Source of the DNA: Harmothoe impar
Lineage: Eukaryota > Annelida > Polychaeta > Phyllodocida > Polynoidae
Direction: 5' to 3'
NCBI GenBank assembly: GCA_947462335.1
Contig: OX381717.1
Coordinates: 44,869,523-44,933,522, forward strand
Length of the DNA: 64,000 bases
Shown here: positions 1 to 10,791 of the stretch, piece by piece
Numbering within the stretch: the first letter of the stretch is position 1
Layout: the number at the start of each line of letters is the position of its first letter
The notes under the pieces: model-generated
Database searches by the model: none
The model's input: only the letters and a program-made list of their open reading frames with translations
What the model was told of the DNA's origin: nothing
Made by a program: the position numbers and the translations under genes

Positions 1-1311
1 GTGTGAATGTGTTACGGTGGTAAGATCAATACCACCTGCTGCTTCTCAGCCCACTCTCCGTGTCACTGGTACCCTATCTCTGCCCAAACCTACTAAGGCC
101 AAAAAAAATTGCTTTGTTTCAGGTCACCTGACCGACCTTATCTAAACCGGGCCGTTTTTTTTTATGCTAACCCCCGGCTAGTGTCTATTAGAACTCCTAT
201 AGAGATATAATAGTGATAATGATATTGCATTTCCGCTCTCCTATCTGTATCAGAACACTGTCAGTCTCCGTGAACGAATAATAGTTCACACAACTATGTT
301 CAATTACAACCCCAAAATCATGGCCGACAATTCCGTAATTCATGGAATTAATTTTGTTCTCTGGATATTTCCTCAGATATTTGAAAAGCCTAATTTGTAA
401 ATATGGGTAGTATGAGGGAGATAAGTGTTTGGGGTTAAACTGGCGAGATTTGGCAAAGATGAAAGTAGTGCTGCTAGAAATGGATTGAACATCTGTTGGG
501 AGAGTGCTCCCAGGCTCCCAGGGACTGCTGTCACATGGCTCTCCATTGGCCCGCCCAAGACCCTAGTCCCTACCACTGTCTTTGGAGCTCCATCCCTAGC
601 TGTCAGGATATATCCCTAACCCACACATTCTCACACATCACAGTTCTATCTTGTAGGGTAAGGAGATTTTACTTATCATTCTGGTGTTAGCAGAACATCC
701 TTTGTATTAAACGTCCTGGTGTGGCTTTCCAGAACCACTTCTACTCATGATCGACCGCGATCGTCCACAAGCAGTATATATATGGGGGTAAATAGATGGG
801 CGGGGGGCTCCAATGTTGCCCCTTGTGACAATCTTTCTTAAGCCTCATGTCGCATGTCGATGTTAAGAAAAGGCCATGTCGCTGTGTTGAATGCAACACC
901 AACCACGCAGGCACCCAATGCCTCATAACTAGGTCGACAACCAACCCCATTTCATTACTGATAAGTGATATTGCCCACCCCCGGGCGGCCACCCTACAGT
1001 CACTGTGAGGAAGGGGACTATGGTAACTGCAGTTACCAGATCACCCATGAGGGATCCCCACTGTAGCATAGAGACTCAAAAGTGGTGATTACACTGTTTT
1101 TATAGCAGCTCGGGTATTACATAGTTGTATAGTTACAGCTGGTACCATATTTTATCATAATTATGGGCCACGAAATGTATCATAGAATCTTAAATATAGA
1201 AGTATCTAGTTCACACATATATTGCACTCCGACAACTTATCATGCTCTGCTGATTTTTTATATATCAAAGTGAGTTCTGATATGTATTGTTCATTTTCGC
1301 TCAGAAATAAA
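1..1311. other. 5' intergenic region, no gene seen
   Basis: No exon with convincing splice sites or protein similarity was recognised here; the short open frames look like chance. The interval includes a dispersed repeat (about 100-165). A CAG at about 1301-1303, just upstream of the first ATG of methyltransferase copy 1, looks like a 3' splice site, so a noncoding first exon of that gene may lie in or before this stretch. Confidence 0.5.
100..165 (+). repeat. Dispersed repeat, copy 1
   Basis: An A-run followed by TTTGTTTCAGGTCACCTGAC and a 'ccgacc...gggccg' tail. The same string, slightly diverged, recurs at about 60508-60580, and a weaker version occurs at 17786. This is a dispersed family of unknown type. 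Confidence 0.5.
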
Positions 1312-4300
1312 ATGGATACTGACAAGACAGTAGACCCGATTGAAAATGCCCTGCGGGAAGTTGGAACGATCCTCCGACCGGGCCAGACTCCAGAAGAAAT
1401 TGTTGCAAAGTATGACAACTGGCCTGCTTATGATGAGGTAGCTACCTTGGCATAAGCATTGGTGGTTATATAGACAACTACATAATGTCATTGTTATATA
1501 TTTTATATAGACAATTGTCAAGCAACTATATCATTATCATATATTTCATAATTATAGATTATTGTCAAGCAACTTTATCATTATTGTATATTTAAAGGTG
1601 CAATTCATTGATTGTCATTATCACTACCAGTCTGTCTCTCGATTTATGCCCCTATTTCTTTTTCTTTTAGACATTACTGTTGATAAGGTAGATTGATAAT
1701 CTACATATAGTGGACAATTCCAAACACTATTCTATTTTAATCTATAATTCAATTTCGCTCCTGATGAATTAGTATCTCATCAGTGTTACTTGCGATGATT
1801 TAGATTGAAGCACAGTGAACAATGATCCACCTAATGGTGTGTTTGTTGTTCAGCTATTTGTCCAGCTTAAATCGACAGGCCACATAAAGATTGGGGATGC
1901 GGTGGCAAAGTATCTGGCAGAAAACAAGGATGTCAGCATATTAGACGTGGCAGCCGGATCAGGTGTATGTGGCTTAGAGGTAACGAATGAATCCCTAATA
2001 ATTGTGTGTTTTATAGAGCAAGAAAGTAGTCATAGTAATAAAACTTCCTGGCGTCCGTTGCACAAAAAACGTGAATTTAACAGTAAAGAGTAATAAAAGT
2101 AAGATTTATAGTGTTGACATCAAGCTTAGCAAAGCGGTGAAGGATACGTATCTGTTACTTTTGATGCTGTATAATAGCAGGGACTTAATAATTGACTAAT
2201 CAATGGTAATTTTCCTAACTATAATGAATCTACCCATTATATTTACTAATGTATCATGAGGGCCATGATTTTCAGTTTGGCAAATAGATTCTTTTTACTG
2301 GGATGGCGTAATGCTGCTGAGGTTATTGGTGATTTGTAGACCATTCCAGCAAAGTCTGAGGCTATCAGGAATTGGCTGCAATTAACTATATTTTTAAATT
2401 TGGTTACAATTGCATTACTCATGACCACATCACTATATTTATTCATATGACCTTGCGAGGTCATAAAGATACTCTCGTCCATGTCAATTAGAAAATAAAT
2501 GATGTATTCGAATAAATTTATATTTCAAAATAGTTGAAGGCCCATGGATTCAACAACGTTGATGCACTAGACCCCTCTGAGGGAATGCTCAATGCTTCGA
2601 GACAGAAGAATGCCTACCGGAACTACATAAAGGAATTCTTCCCATCTGATACGACGTCAGTGAAAACAAGTATGCATAAATAAATTCCTTTAATATCTTT
2701 CAAATCATTCTTGAAGTAATTTTACATAGCCATTCACCACTGGGTATTGATATCTAACTGTATATATTCATAGATCTATGTACATATCTACATATCCTAA
2801 ATTTGTCACGGTCCTGTGACGTCATCAACATGGTGGTTTGTTTACATTTGAATGGTGTAGGATAAGCTATTTTAAGCCCTCCACCCCCCTACAGGCCCTT
2901 ATACTTTGATTTGAATTGAAAAAAAAACAAAAACACAAAGGAACACTAGTTTTAGTCGATTGTTGCATGTCAGGCCGCATTTCACTTGGCCTATGGCGTC
3001 GTGAAATATAGCCTGACATGCAACTCGTGAAATAACCCAGTCAACAGACTAAAAATCGTGAACCTTTGTCTATGTATGTTCGCTTATACTTAGTGGTCAG
3101 CAATCACTTATTAAAGGTAGCTATGATGTTCTGGTGAGTTCTGGAGGACTGGCAGAGGGCCTGATGAGATGTGACTGTCTACCCGAGATGGTACGCTGTG
3201 TTAAAACTGGTAAGACTGATCAATAGATTCTTTCACAATTTGATTGTAATGGTTATGTTTAGGCTTAGTCTGGTTTCAGAAAAAAACAGAAATTGAAGCG
3301 TTTTTTTGGGGTAAATAATTAAGCCATCACCCAATCCTAGTACCAGTAGTAGCAAATACATAGTAACACACAATATTATGTCAGTTACGGCTGTTTGATA
3401 ACTGTATTTGATGTTGAAACTGAATGCATAAATGAGTATTTCACTATTGTGATATGCCTGCTCCAATTAACTTAATCTTATGAAAATGTCCACTGCTAAT
3501 ATACAAAGCTTGCACTGCCTCTACTGGTATTGCGCATGCTTTATACATACAAAGTCTTATGTTTGCATATTTAATGTACAACATTGAATTCTAGACTTGT
3601 TGACTTGAATTTTCACGATATGATTTCAGACATATTTATTATACACAGTATAGACCTATACCCGTATAAACCCAGGGCAGGGGGGCGTGGCATCGAACCG
3701 CTGGAGGTAGTTCCTCCAGCCCTCCTGGGGGGCGCCAGCGGCGCCCTAGGAGTTCCAGCGGCCGCCGGGAGGTGGCGCCCCGGAGTGACGTCATCCCCAG
3801 GCGTGACGTCACCAGCCGCGACGTCGCTTGGCGACTGTTCTATCTGTTGTACGGGGACTAGAAAAGGGCACATCCTTTGAACGGTGGTCAGTCGGCCGGT
3901 CAATCTCTTTGTGTACACACCTCCCGCAGAATTTTCAAAATTTCCCGAGGCTTTTCCCGAGGTCTACTTGAGTTTCCAAGCTACCGAGGGCGTCTAAGAA
4001 GTTACAATGGGTCGTGTGAAGAAAACCCCCAAGAAGTCGGGCCGGCCGGCCGAACCTGAAGAAGATGTGGGCGGGGCAGCCCAAACGAGGGATCTTCTCG
4101 AGAGGACGAGGGCAGCTGTCGCAGAATCCGAGGGCAGATTGGCGAGGGTGGAAGGAGGTTTCTCCCGGTTGGTGTCGATGGTGGAAAAGGTCCAGGAGTC
4201 GGTAGAGAAGAGTCTCGAGGGCGGCAGGATTCCCGAGGGCTCGACCAGTCGCCAGAGCAGACCCAGGAGGAGGCGTCAGGAAACACCACCTAGGTCTGAG

Positions 4301-7300
4301 AGGGACTCATCTGATGACTCGAGGGCTTCGCCAAGACCCGAGGGCGCTCACCACAAGAGATCCAGAACAAGGTCCAAGTCTAGTAAGCATTCAGAATTTG
4401 CCCAGAAGAATTTTCTCGAGAGGGGGGTCAGAATTGATTCCCTCGAGGCCCTGTTGCTTGTAAATATCAGAACCGTTCTAATCATGTTGAAACAAGGTAT
4501 TGATGTTGAGGGATTGTTAGCTCACATGGAACTCATTTGTGAGAAAGCCCTGACCAAAGTATACAGGGTCAGTTCCCTGATCTCATATGACAAGTCTGTA
4601 AGGGGTAGGGCAGATGAGGGGGGCCCGGAAGTTTTTGGGCAGGTATCAAACAGTGACGTGTTGAGATATTTCTCATATGATAGCACTATCATTTCTTCCA
4701 AGGGGGGAAAGAGTACCAAGGTCTCCTCATCCAGGGGAGCTGAAAAGAGACCCTGTTTCAGTTTCAATAAGGCCCAGGGATGTGATTTCCAGGGGTGCAA
4801 GTATCAGCATGTGTGTATGTTTTGTCGTAGCTTAACCCATGGCTCAGCAGCATGTAACATGTCTAACCCTAAAGCTGATAAGTAGGGTAGTAAGGGTAGG
4901 CCTAGTCTGGAAGGTGTCGTATGTAGTTCCAGCGAGGCTATTACCCATGATTTGTATGGCCATGACAAACCTCCCTTCTCCCTTAACCCTAATTGTCAAG
5001 AATTTGTTCCTAGGGGGGGGGGGGGGGAGGTAATTCAATCGTCTAGCCAGCTAGAGGTATCAGACACCACGTATAAAGTATGCCCTGTTTCAACTTTGAA
5101 TCCTATGTGTGAGGAGTTCATCCCAGGGAAGAGTTTTAGCACTGGTGAAGTTTTTCACCCGTGTGGAGCCTTAGCATTGAACCCTATGGTAGTGTCGAGG
5201 TTGGATCCAACCTGTCCACCCTTCACTCCGGGAGCAGTAGCACATGATTTTGCACCTAGGGGAAGGGTTCTTCTATTTACCATTGATGGTAACCGTGATA
5301 TAGGGGATGTTAGAGTCTTTAGTGATTGCCTAACCGGTACTTGTAATTGTACTTTTTTTATTGGCTCTGAAATTACCCAATTAAAACCCTGTAGGTTTGC
5401 TGCCTTTATTTCAGGCAGCGGTAATGTTTTTCCTGGCAAACCCTTAGATGTACGGAAGCCGAGGAGGGCCACAAATATATAAAATAAGAAAAATAAAAAG
5501 ATATGTTTATTAGTTTCATAAGCGATTTTATTTTGCTGTCAACATTGATTTCTCAGCTGTCAAACTGTCAAGTTGGGAAAAAAGTTGCTGTCAACATTGA
5601 TTTCTCAGCTGTCAAACTGTCAAGTTGGAAAAAAAAGTTGCTGTCAACATTGATTTTGCACCTGTCACACTGTCAAGTTGAAAAATAATTGCTGTCAATA
5701 TGGACTTTTCACCCTGTCAAACTGTCACCTTATGCAAACCAATTTGTGACAGGTTTCCTTTAGCATTAGTTCTCAATATAGGGTGACACACACATAGGGT
5801 GACACACTCACACACAGTGTGACACACACCCATATGGTGACACACACACAAGGTGACACACACACAGGGTGACACACACAGGGTGGCACACACACAGGGT
5901 GACACACACAGGGTGACACACACACAGGGTGGCACACTCACACACAGTGTGACACACATCCATATGGTGACACACACACAAGGTGACACACACACAGGGT
6001 GACACACATACAGGGTGACACACACACACACACAGTGTGACACACACACACAAGGTGACACACACACAGGGTAACACACACAGGGTGACACACATGCACA
6101 CAGGGTGACACATACACACAAGGTGACAAACACACACAGGGTGACACACACACAGGGTGACACATACACACAAGGTGACACACACAGGGTGATACACGTG
6201 TCCTGCGGTGGTACACTGGGTGCTTGTGTTGGTACAATGGGTGCTTGTGTTGGTACACTGGGTGCCTGTTCTGGTATACTGGGTGCATGTGTTGGTACAC
6301 TGGGTGCCTGTGCTGGTACACTGGGTACATGTGTTGGTACACTGGGTGCCTGTGCTGGTACACTGGGTGTCTGTGCTGGTACAGTGGGTGCTTGTGGGTG
6401 CCTATGCTGGAACACTGGGTGCTTGCCTCCCTCCCTCCCTCCCTCCCTCCCTCCCTCCCTCCCTCCCTCCCTCTCTCCCTCCCTCACTCACTCACTCCCG
6501 CCCTCCTGGCATGGCATGGCAAAGCATGGCATGGCAGGGCAGGACTCCCTCCTTCTCTCCCTCCATCCCTCCCTCCTGGTCTCCCTCCCTCCCTCCTTTG
6601 CTCACCCACTCCCTCCCTCCCTCCTTCCCTCCCTCCCTCACTCACTCACTCCCGCCCTCCCTGACTATACCTTCTTCCATATACCTCCCAGCCCTAAAGG
6701 ATACCTGTCAGAAGCTTCAATAAAAATAGATGACAGACAGACAGCGTTTTTTCCTCCATTGACAGCAACTCAAATACAGAAGTTGACAGACTGACAGCAC
6801 AATTTTCACTGTTGACAGCAATAGAAACATGCATATAGCATGGGCCTATGTACTAAAGTACTAAGATACAGAGTGCATATATATGGCCCTCGTCGGCTTC
6901 CATATAGATGCTGAATACATCTGGGAGGGGGTAAATAGGGGGTTTAAAATTGTTGATGAAAATTGTGATACAGAATACTCCTGTAGCAACTATAAGACTA
7001 TTTTGGAACCTCAATTCTATTCTGAAATGTGTGATATTATCCGCCAGGAAATAGCTGATGGGTATGTAACAAAGGTTGCTCATCCTCCTAGGTGTGTTCA
7101 TGCTATGGGGGGGGTGGAAAAATCCAATGGCAAACTCAGACCCATCACTGACTGTTCCATGCCTGCTGGTAAGGCGATAAATAACTTTATGTGTACCACA
7201 TATGAGCCTTTTTCATATAATTCAGTCTATACGGTAGTGGATCAATTGGATCAAGGTATGTTTATGTCAGTGGTGGATTTGAAGTCCGCCTATAGGTCGG

Positions 7301-10300
7301 TAGGGGTATATGCTCCACATGCTGAGTTCCAGGGGTTCGCTTGGGATCTGGGCAAGGGTAGAGAATACTATATAAACAATAGGTTGAGCTTTGGCCTCAG
7401 GTGCGCTCCTAATATTTTTAATGCCCTGTCTAATTTCATTGTTAAGGTTGCAAAATCCTATGGGGTAGAGAAGGTGGTTAATTACCTTGACGATTTCATT
7501 GTATTGGCGAGGTCAGAGGCCGAGTGTTTGCGCCAGAGAAATGTATTAATTGAAGTAATGGAGTTTTTGGGTTTCGGTATATCCTACGGCAAGGTTACCA
7601 CCCCCAGTCAAAGGACTGTGTTCTTGGGTATCACTATTGACTCTGCGGCTATGGAACTTTCCCTACCCCCGGAAAAAATTGTTAAATTAAAGGATGCCCT
7701 CGACGAATGCTTAGGTATGCAATATGTACATAAGAAAAGATTGCAAAAAATAGGTGGGTTAATGTCCTTTTGCTCTCAGGTTGTTAGGGGGGGTAGGACA
7801 TTTAGCCGCAGGTTATACGATCTATGTGCTAAGGCAAAAACAGGGAGAGCTATTTTCCTTTCTCAGGCTACTAAGGACGATCTACTGTGGTGGAGGCAGT
7901 TTTGTGATGTTTTCAATTGTCGTGCCCTATTCAGGAGAGAGCTGGTAGATCTACCCATGGTATCAGACGCATCTAAGAGAGGTTTCGGCGCCTGGATGGG
8001 TTCTGATTACTTTTACGGCTGTTGGGAAGGCTTTAGGGTTAAGGATATTAGTCCACTGCATGAGGAGGCTGCCCCAGAGATGGACGGTATTAGGGTACAT
8101 AGAGGTAACATTAATGTTTATGAGCTTTGGCCTGTCCTAGTTGGTCTGAAGAGGTGGGGTGCTGCCTTTAAAAATAAGAAGATTAATATAGTTACTGATA
8201 ATATGCAAGTCCTGGCAATGGTTAATACCGGTAGAAGCAAAAATAAGCTGTGTATGGATTGGCTGAGAGAGCTGTTTTGGACTTGTTTTATTTTTAATAT
8301 CGAGTTGCACGCTACCTATATAAGGTCTAAGGATAATGTTCTGGCTGATGACCTGTCGAGGTTGCCCTATAAGGGGGTGGTGGATAGGTGTAAAAAGAAT
8401 TTAGTTGTTTACGGTATGTCTGATTCCCTTTTACAGCAGTGAGACTTCAGGCGCTGCGGACTGCTCAGTGGATCCTAGCTGACCATGGTGTTGCTCCTAC
8501 TACTAAGGCGACGCGTCTGGTTCAATCGAAAAGGTATATCAAGTTCTGCAAGAAATTTACCCTTCACCCCTACCCTAGCTCAGCCAGCCAGGCTTGCCTT
8601 TATGCTACATATTTAGACTCTGTAGGCTTTGCCCCTGTTTCTATTAGGAACTATCTGTCTGGTTTATGGTACCATCAGAAGATGCTTGGATTTCCAGGTT
8701 TTGCTGAGGATTTTATATTAAAGCAAACCCTTAATGGTATCGAGAGGAAGTATGACCCCTCCAGGAGGGTCACTAGGTACCCTTTTTCTCCTAATGACTT
8801 GTTGAGAATTTTTTCCATGTTAGATATGTCTAATTCTAATGATGTTTTGTTCTGGGTTGCAGTCCTGATTGGGTACAGATGCCTTCTCCGAGCCTGCCAC
8901 CTAACAGCTTCGCAGCACAGTATTGGCGTGAGGCATTTATTAAGGTCGGAAGGGTATATCCGTATTAAAATTGTTTCCAGTAAGACTGACCAGTTTGGCA
9001 GAGAGGACGTATATGTTTATCTACAGGACATGCCTGGTACCCCGTGGTGTGTGCGCCCTTTACTTGACCAGTTGTTGGTAGGCGCCAATCCTGGGGACCC
9101 CCTGCTATGCCACAGGGTGGGTAATACTGTTTTTCCATTCACTTATGATGAATTATATTCCAGAATCAAGTATTTTGCGTTGGTTTTAGGCTTGCCTGTT
9201 GATAGAGTGTCTACCCATTCCCTCAGACATGGCGGCAGTACCATGCTACAGGACCTTGGTATGCCTGTTCAATCTATAATGAGGAAGGGCAATTGGCGCT
9301 CAGCGGCTGTGCGGCGGTACCTACATCAATCAGTATCAGAGTTGTCTGTTTTGGAGCAGGTCCCCTGTACTTATCTAGCCTCTTTGTAATCCTTCGGATT
9401 AATGTTCCATTGTGTGTGGAGGTTGTTGTTTGGCTGTTATTTAGGTACTATATATTTCCACCACACTAATGTCTCGTGTCTTCTCTTATATTAATATTAT
9501 ATTAATTATATTAATAGCCTATATACCGGTAGCTTATTGTATGGGGATATCCCCAAGTTTCCATGGTAACTTATCTTTCTATTAAGCCTAGCCCGAGTGC
9601 TGGCAAGTAGTCTATATTATTATTGTGCTAATAATATCTTCCACCCCACCTAACCCTTTATACACAGTATAGACCTATACCCGTATAAACCCAGGGCAGG
9701 GGGGCGTGGCATCGAACCGCTGGAGGTAGTTCCTCCAGCCCTCCTGGGGGGCGCCAGCGGCGCCCTAGGAGTTCCAGCGGCCGCCGGGAGGTGGCGCCCC
9801 GGAGTGACGTCATCCCCAGGCGTGACGTCACCAGCCGCGACGTCGCTTGGCGACTGTTCTATCTGTTGTACGGGGACTAGAAAAGGGCACATCCTTTGAA
9901 CGGTGGTCAGTCGGCCGGTCAATCTCTTTGTGTACACACCTCCCGCAGAATTTTCAAAATTTTTAATTTTTGGGGTAAAGTTCTACTAATATTGTACTTG
10001 GGATATTTATGATATTTATGATATTTGTGATATTTATGATAATTATTGATGTTCATATTTATTACTGTATAATTCTATTCACCTGTCATCTTAGCTGCTG
10101 TGTCTGTTTAGACCTGTGTTAGGCGCTAAAGAATTCTGTTATTGCGATACAGGACCGTGGATTGTCCTAGTCTGCTGTGTTATTTATGGTTATTGTTGGT
10201 TATTGGTTATTGTCACTAAAAAGATGAGTGTGACTGCTATTTGTAACTGTGATAGTACTTCAGTGTTAATAAAAATATAGGCTGTTATTTAGGTACTATA

Positions 10301-10791
10301 TATTTCCACCACACTAATGTCTCGTGTCTTCTCTTATATTAATATTATATTAATTATATTAATAGCCTATATACCGGTAGCTTATTGTATGGGGATATCC
10401 CCAAGTTTCCATGGTAACTTATCTTTCTATTAAGCCTAGCCGGAGTGCTGGCAAGTAGTCTATATTATTATTGTGCTAATAATATCTTCCACCCCACCTA
10501 ACCCTTTATACTGGACATAAATAAGAACATTCTCACAAAAAAGTAAATATGTAATAATAATTACGAAGAAACATTTATTCTTCCTTCCTTTCAGGTGGCT
10601 TCATAGTTATATCTGTCAGAGAAGAATACATGACAAGTGTGGCGGAATACAAGGATCGCTTCGAGCCCCTGATGAAACAACTCGAGAAGGACGGGCAGTT
10701 GAAGATTGTGGAGAGAACTGTCTTTCCTAAAGTGTGGCATACCCATAATGGGCTTCTCTTTGTCCTTAAAGTCACCAAACCAGAAAACTAA
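1312..10791 (+). CDS. METTL27 (WBSCR27)-like methyltransferase, copy 1
   Basis: Five coding exons: 1312-1437, 1854-1979, 2534-2669, 3117-3209 and 10595-10791. All introns are GT-AG with phases 0, 0, 1, 1. The joined product is 225 residues with no internal stop. Exon 2 carries the Rossmann-fold SAM-binding motif I (LDVAAGSG, near residue 72) and exon 3 the acidic second-strand motif (DALDPSEGML). Exon 4 has a CDCLPEMVRC segment and exon 5 begins with a hydrophobic GGFIVIS strand. By family this is a class I SAM-dependent methyltransferase resembling METTL27; its substrate is unknown. It is the most diverged of the four copies (for example GSGVCGLE where others have GTGVVGVE). Intron 4 is 7.4 kb because it holds a whole Ngaro retrotransposon in the same orientation. 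Intron 3 carries a foldback element. The start is the first ATG after an apparent 3' splice site and aligns with the other copies. Confidence 0.8.
2800..3065. repeat. Foldback element in intron 3 of copy 1
   Basis: Inverted arms at about 2940-2983 and 3000-3063 share TTGCATGTCAGGC and ATTTCAC around a GGCC-bearing centre. A TGACGTCA and GTTTGTTTAC block precedes them at 2818-2850. The right arm (GAAATAACCCAGTCAAC) is nearly the same as in the foldback at 17165-17320, so both belong to one family. Confidence 0.6.
3639..3943 (+). repeat. Ngaro 1 terminal repeat A1
   Basis: 305-bp left terminal repeat, GC-rich in its middle, with a TGACGTCA palindrome. It is identical to A2 and probably carries the element's promoter. 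Open frames through it on both strands are shadows. Confidence 0.9.
4007..4885 (+). CDS. gag: Ngaro 1 Gag-like protein
   Basis: 292 residues starting at the first good ATG 63 bp after repeat A1. The N-terminus is basic (GRVKKTPKKSGRP), then comes a charged helical segment (about 28-70) that could form a coiled coil, then an Arg/Ser-rich linker (about 75-130). The C-terminus has two zinc-binding patterns in series: C-x8-C-x4-C-x3-H (CCCH type) followed by C-x2-C-x4-H-x4-C (CCHC knuckle), near residues 247-283. By analogy with retroelement Gag it should package element RNA. The frame ends in TAG, and the same frame then stays open into pol, so readthrough is a possible route to a Gag-Pol protein. 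Confidence 0.75.
   Translation: MGRVKKTPKKSGRPAEPEEDVGGAAQTRDLLERTRAAVAESEGRLARVEGGFSRLVSMVEKVQESVEKSLEGGRIPEGSTSRQSRPRRRRQETPPRSERDSSDDSRASPRPEGAHHKRSRTRSKSSKHSEFAQKNFLERGVRIDSLEALLLVNIRTVLIMLKQGIDVEGLLAHMELICEKALTKVYRVSSLISYDKSVRGRADEGGPEVFGQVSNSDVLRYFSYDSTIISSKGGKSTKVSSSRGAEKRPCFSFNKAQGCDFQGCKYQHVCMFCRSLTHGSAACNMSNPKADK
5530..5740. repeat. Tandem ~65-bp subterminal repeat
   Basis: About three to four imperfect units of TTGCTGTCAACATTGATTT...CTGTCAA. A complementary version lies at about 6770-6835, forming subterminal inverted repeats of the host element. Confidence 0.75.
5780..6195. repeat. CA-rich minisatellite
   Basis: Tandem array of units like GGTGACACACACACA, 15-20 bp, with occasional CATATGGTGACAC variants. 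It gives spurious open frames rich in Cys, Val and His. Confidence 0.9.
6205..6425. repeat. Minisatellite of ~21-bp units
   Basis: Repeats of the form GGTACACTGGGTGCYTGTG, about ten copies. Noncoding filler of the insertion. Confidence 0.9.
6425..6660. repeat. CTCC/CCCT simple repeat
   Basis: Long CCCT runs interrupted by CACTCACT and a short GGCATGGCATGGC block. Strong strand asymmetry. Confidence 0.9.
8439..9389 (+). CDS. Ngaro 1 tyrosine recombinase
   Basis: About 316 residues, in the usual size range for YR-retrotransposon integrases. The N-terminal half is a SAM-like core-binding domain. The catalytic half has an Arg (LLRACHL), the HSLRHGG box (H-x-x-R), GNW, and the nucleophilic Tyr context RRYLHQS near the end. 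It should integrate a circular DNA form without a target duplication. The frame opens after a TGA at 8421-8423 and has no ATG at its head; the first candidate is GTG at 8439, overlapping the pol stop as GTGA. Expression may therefore need reinitiation, frameshifting or splicing. The frame is intact. Confidence 0.85.
   Translation: MRLQALRTAQWILADHGVAPTTKATRLVQSKRYIKFCKKFTLHPYPSSASQACLYATYLDSVGFAPVSIRNYLSGLWYHQKMLGFPGFAEDFILKQTLNGIERKYDPSRRVTRYPFSPNDLLRIFSMLDMSNSNDVLFWVAVLIGYRCLLRACHLTASQHSIGVRHLLRSEGYIRIKIVSSKTDQFGREDVYVYLQDMPGTPWCVRPLLDQLLVGANPGDPLLCHRVGNTVFPFTYDELYSRIKYFALVLGLPVDRVSTHSLRHGGSTMLQDLGMPVQSIMRKGNWRSAAVRRYLHQSVSELSVLEQVPCTYLASL
9432..9663 (+). repeat. Ngaro 1 repeat B1
   Basis: 232 bp beginning GGCTGTTATTTAGGTAC and ending CCCTTTATAC. 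Differs from B2 at one base near 9594. Confidence 0.9.
9658..9962 (+). repeat. Ngaro 1 repeat A2
   Basis: 305 bp, identical to A1. Overlaps the end of B1 by the junction TTATAC. Confidence 0.9.
10280..10511 (+). repeat. Ngaro 1 repeat B2
   Basis: Right terminal repeat. A unique 317-bp spacer (9963-10279) lies between A2 and B2 and contains short TATTTATGATA iterations. Confidence 0.9.

Larger units (their letters stand above)
5451..6904. mobile_element. Non-autonomous DNA element with 6-bp target duplication (IS3EU-like?)
   Basis: The inverted termini read TAYGGAAGCCGASGAGG (5451 onward and the complement ending at 6904) and extend about 25 bp. They are flanked by identical TAGATG (5445-5450 and 6905-6910). 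Inside are subterminal inverted blocks (TTGCTGTCAACA... at left, its complement at right) and several tandem arrays. No transposase is present. The TAYGG ends with 6-bp duplications fit what I recall of IS3EU; this assignment is from memory. Long open frames across it are low-complexity artefacts. Confidence 0.8.
4886..8442 (+). pseudogene. pol: Ngaro 1 pol (reverse transcriptase-RNase H), split by an insertion
   Basis: Two open segments, 4886-5482 and 6883-8442, are separated by a 1454-bp element with flanking TAGATG duplications. Without the insert and one duplication the two segments are in the same frame. The first segment is an unrecognised linker with repeated LNP-type motifs. The second holds the RT: the template-contact region near RPITDC, motif A VVDLKSAY, motif C YLDD, then RNase H with D (SDASKRGFG), E (YELWP), D (TDNMQ) and D (ADDLSR). 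All catalytic residues looked for are present. It reverse-transcribes the element RNA and degrades the RNA strand. The 3' end overlaps the recombinase frame by four bases. In the present copy the insertion introduces stops. Confidence 0.82.
3639..10511 (+). mobile_element. Ngaro-type tyrosine-recombinase retrotransposon 1 (full length)
   Basis: Split direct repeats are arranged A1 - gag - pol - recombinase - B1 - A2 - B2, the hallmark of Ngaro/PAT elements. A1 (3639-3943) and A2 (9658-9962) are 305 bp and identical by eye. B1 (9432-9663) and B2 (10280-10511) are 232 bp with one difference, which points to recent insertion. B1 and A2 overlap at the TTATAC junction. No methyltransferase or LTR is seen. 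The element lies in intron 4 of methyltransferase copy 1. It carries its own 1454-bp insertion (5451-6904), so as read it is probably not autonomous. There is no target-site duplication, as expected for recombinase-mediated insertion. Confidence 0.88.

Noticed and set aside
3584..3918. Frames of ~100 codons on both strands, repeated at 9650-9937
   Set aside because: They lie in the GC-rich terminal repeats A1 and A2 of Ngaro 1 and are identical because the repeats are.
5010..5030. A G-run as a possible programmed frameshift site in Ngaro 1
   Set aside because: The frame is continuous through it, so no shift is needed there.
5717..6794. Several long open frames on both strands (up to 256 codons)
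   Set aside because: They run through CA-rich, 21-bp and CTCC tandem repeats inside a transposable element; the composition is pure low complexity.
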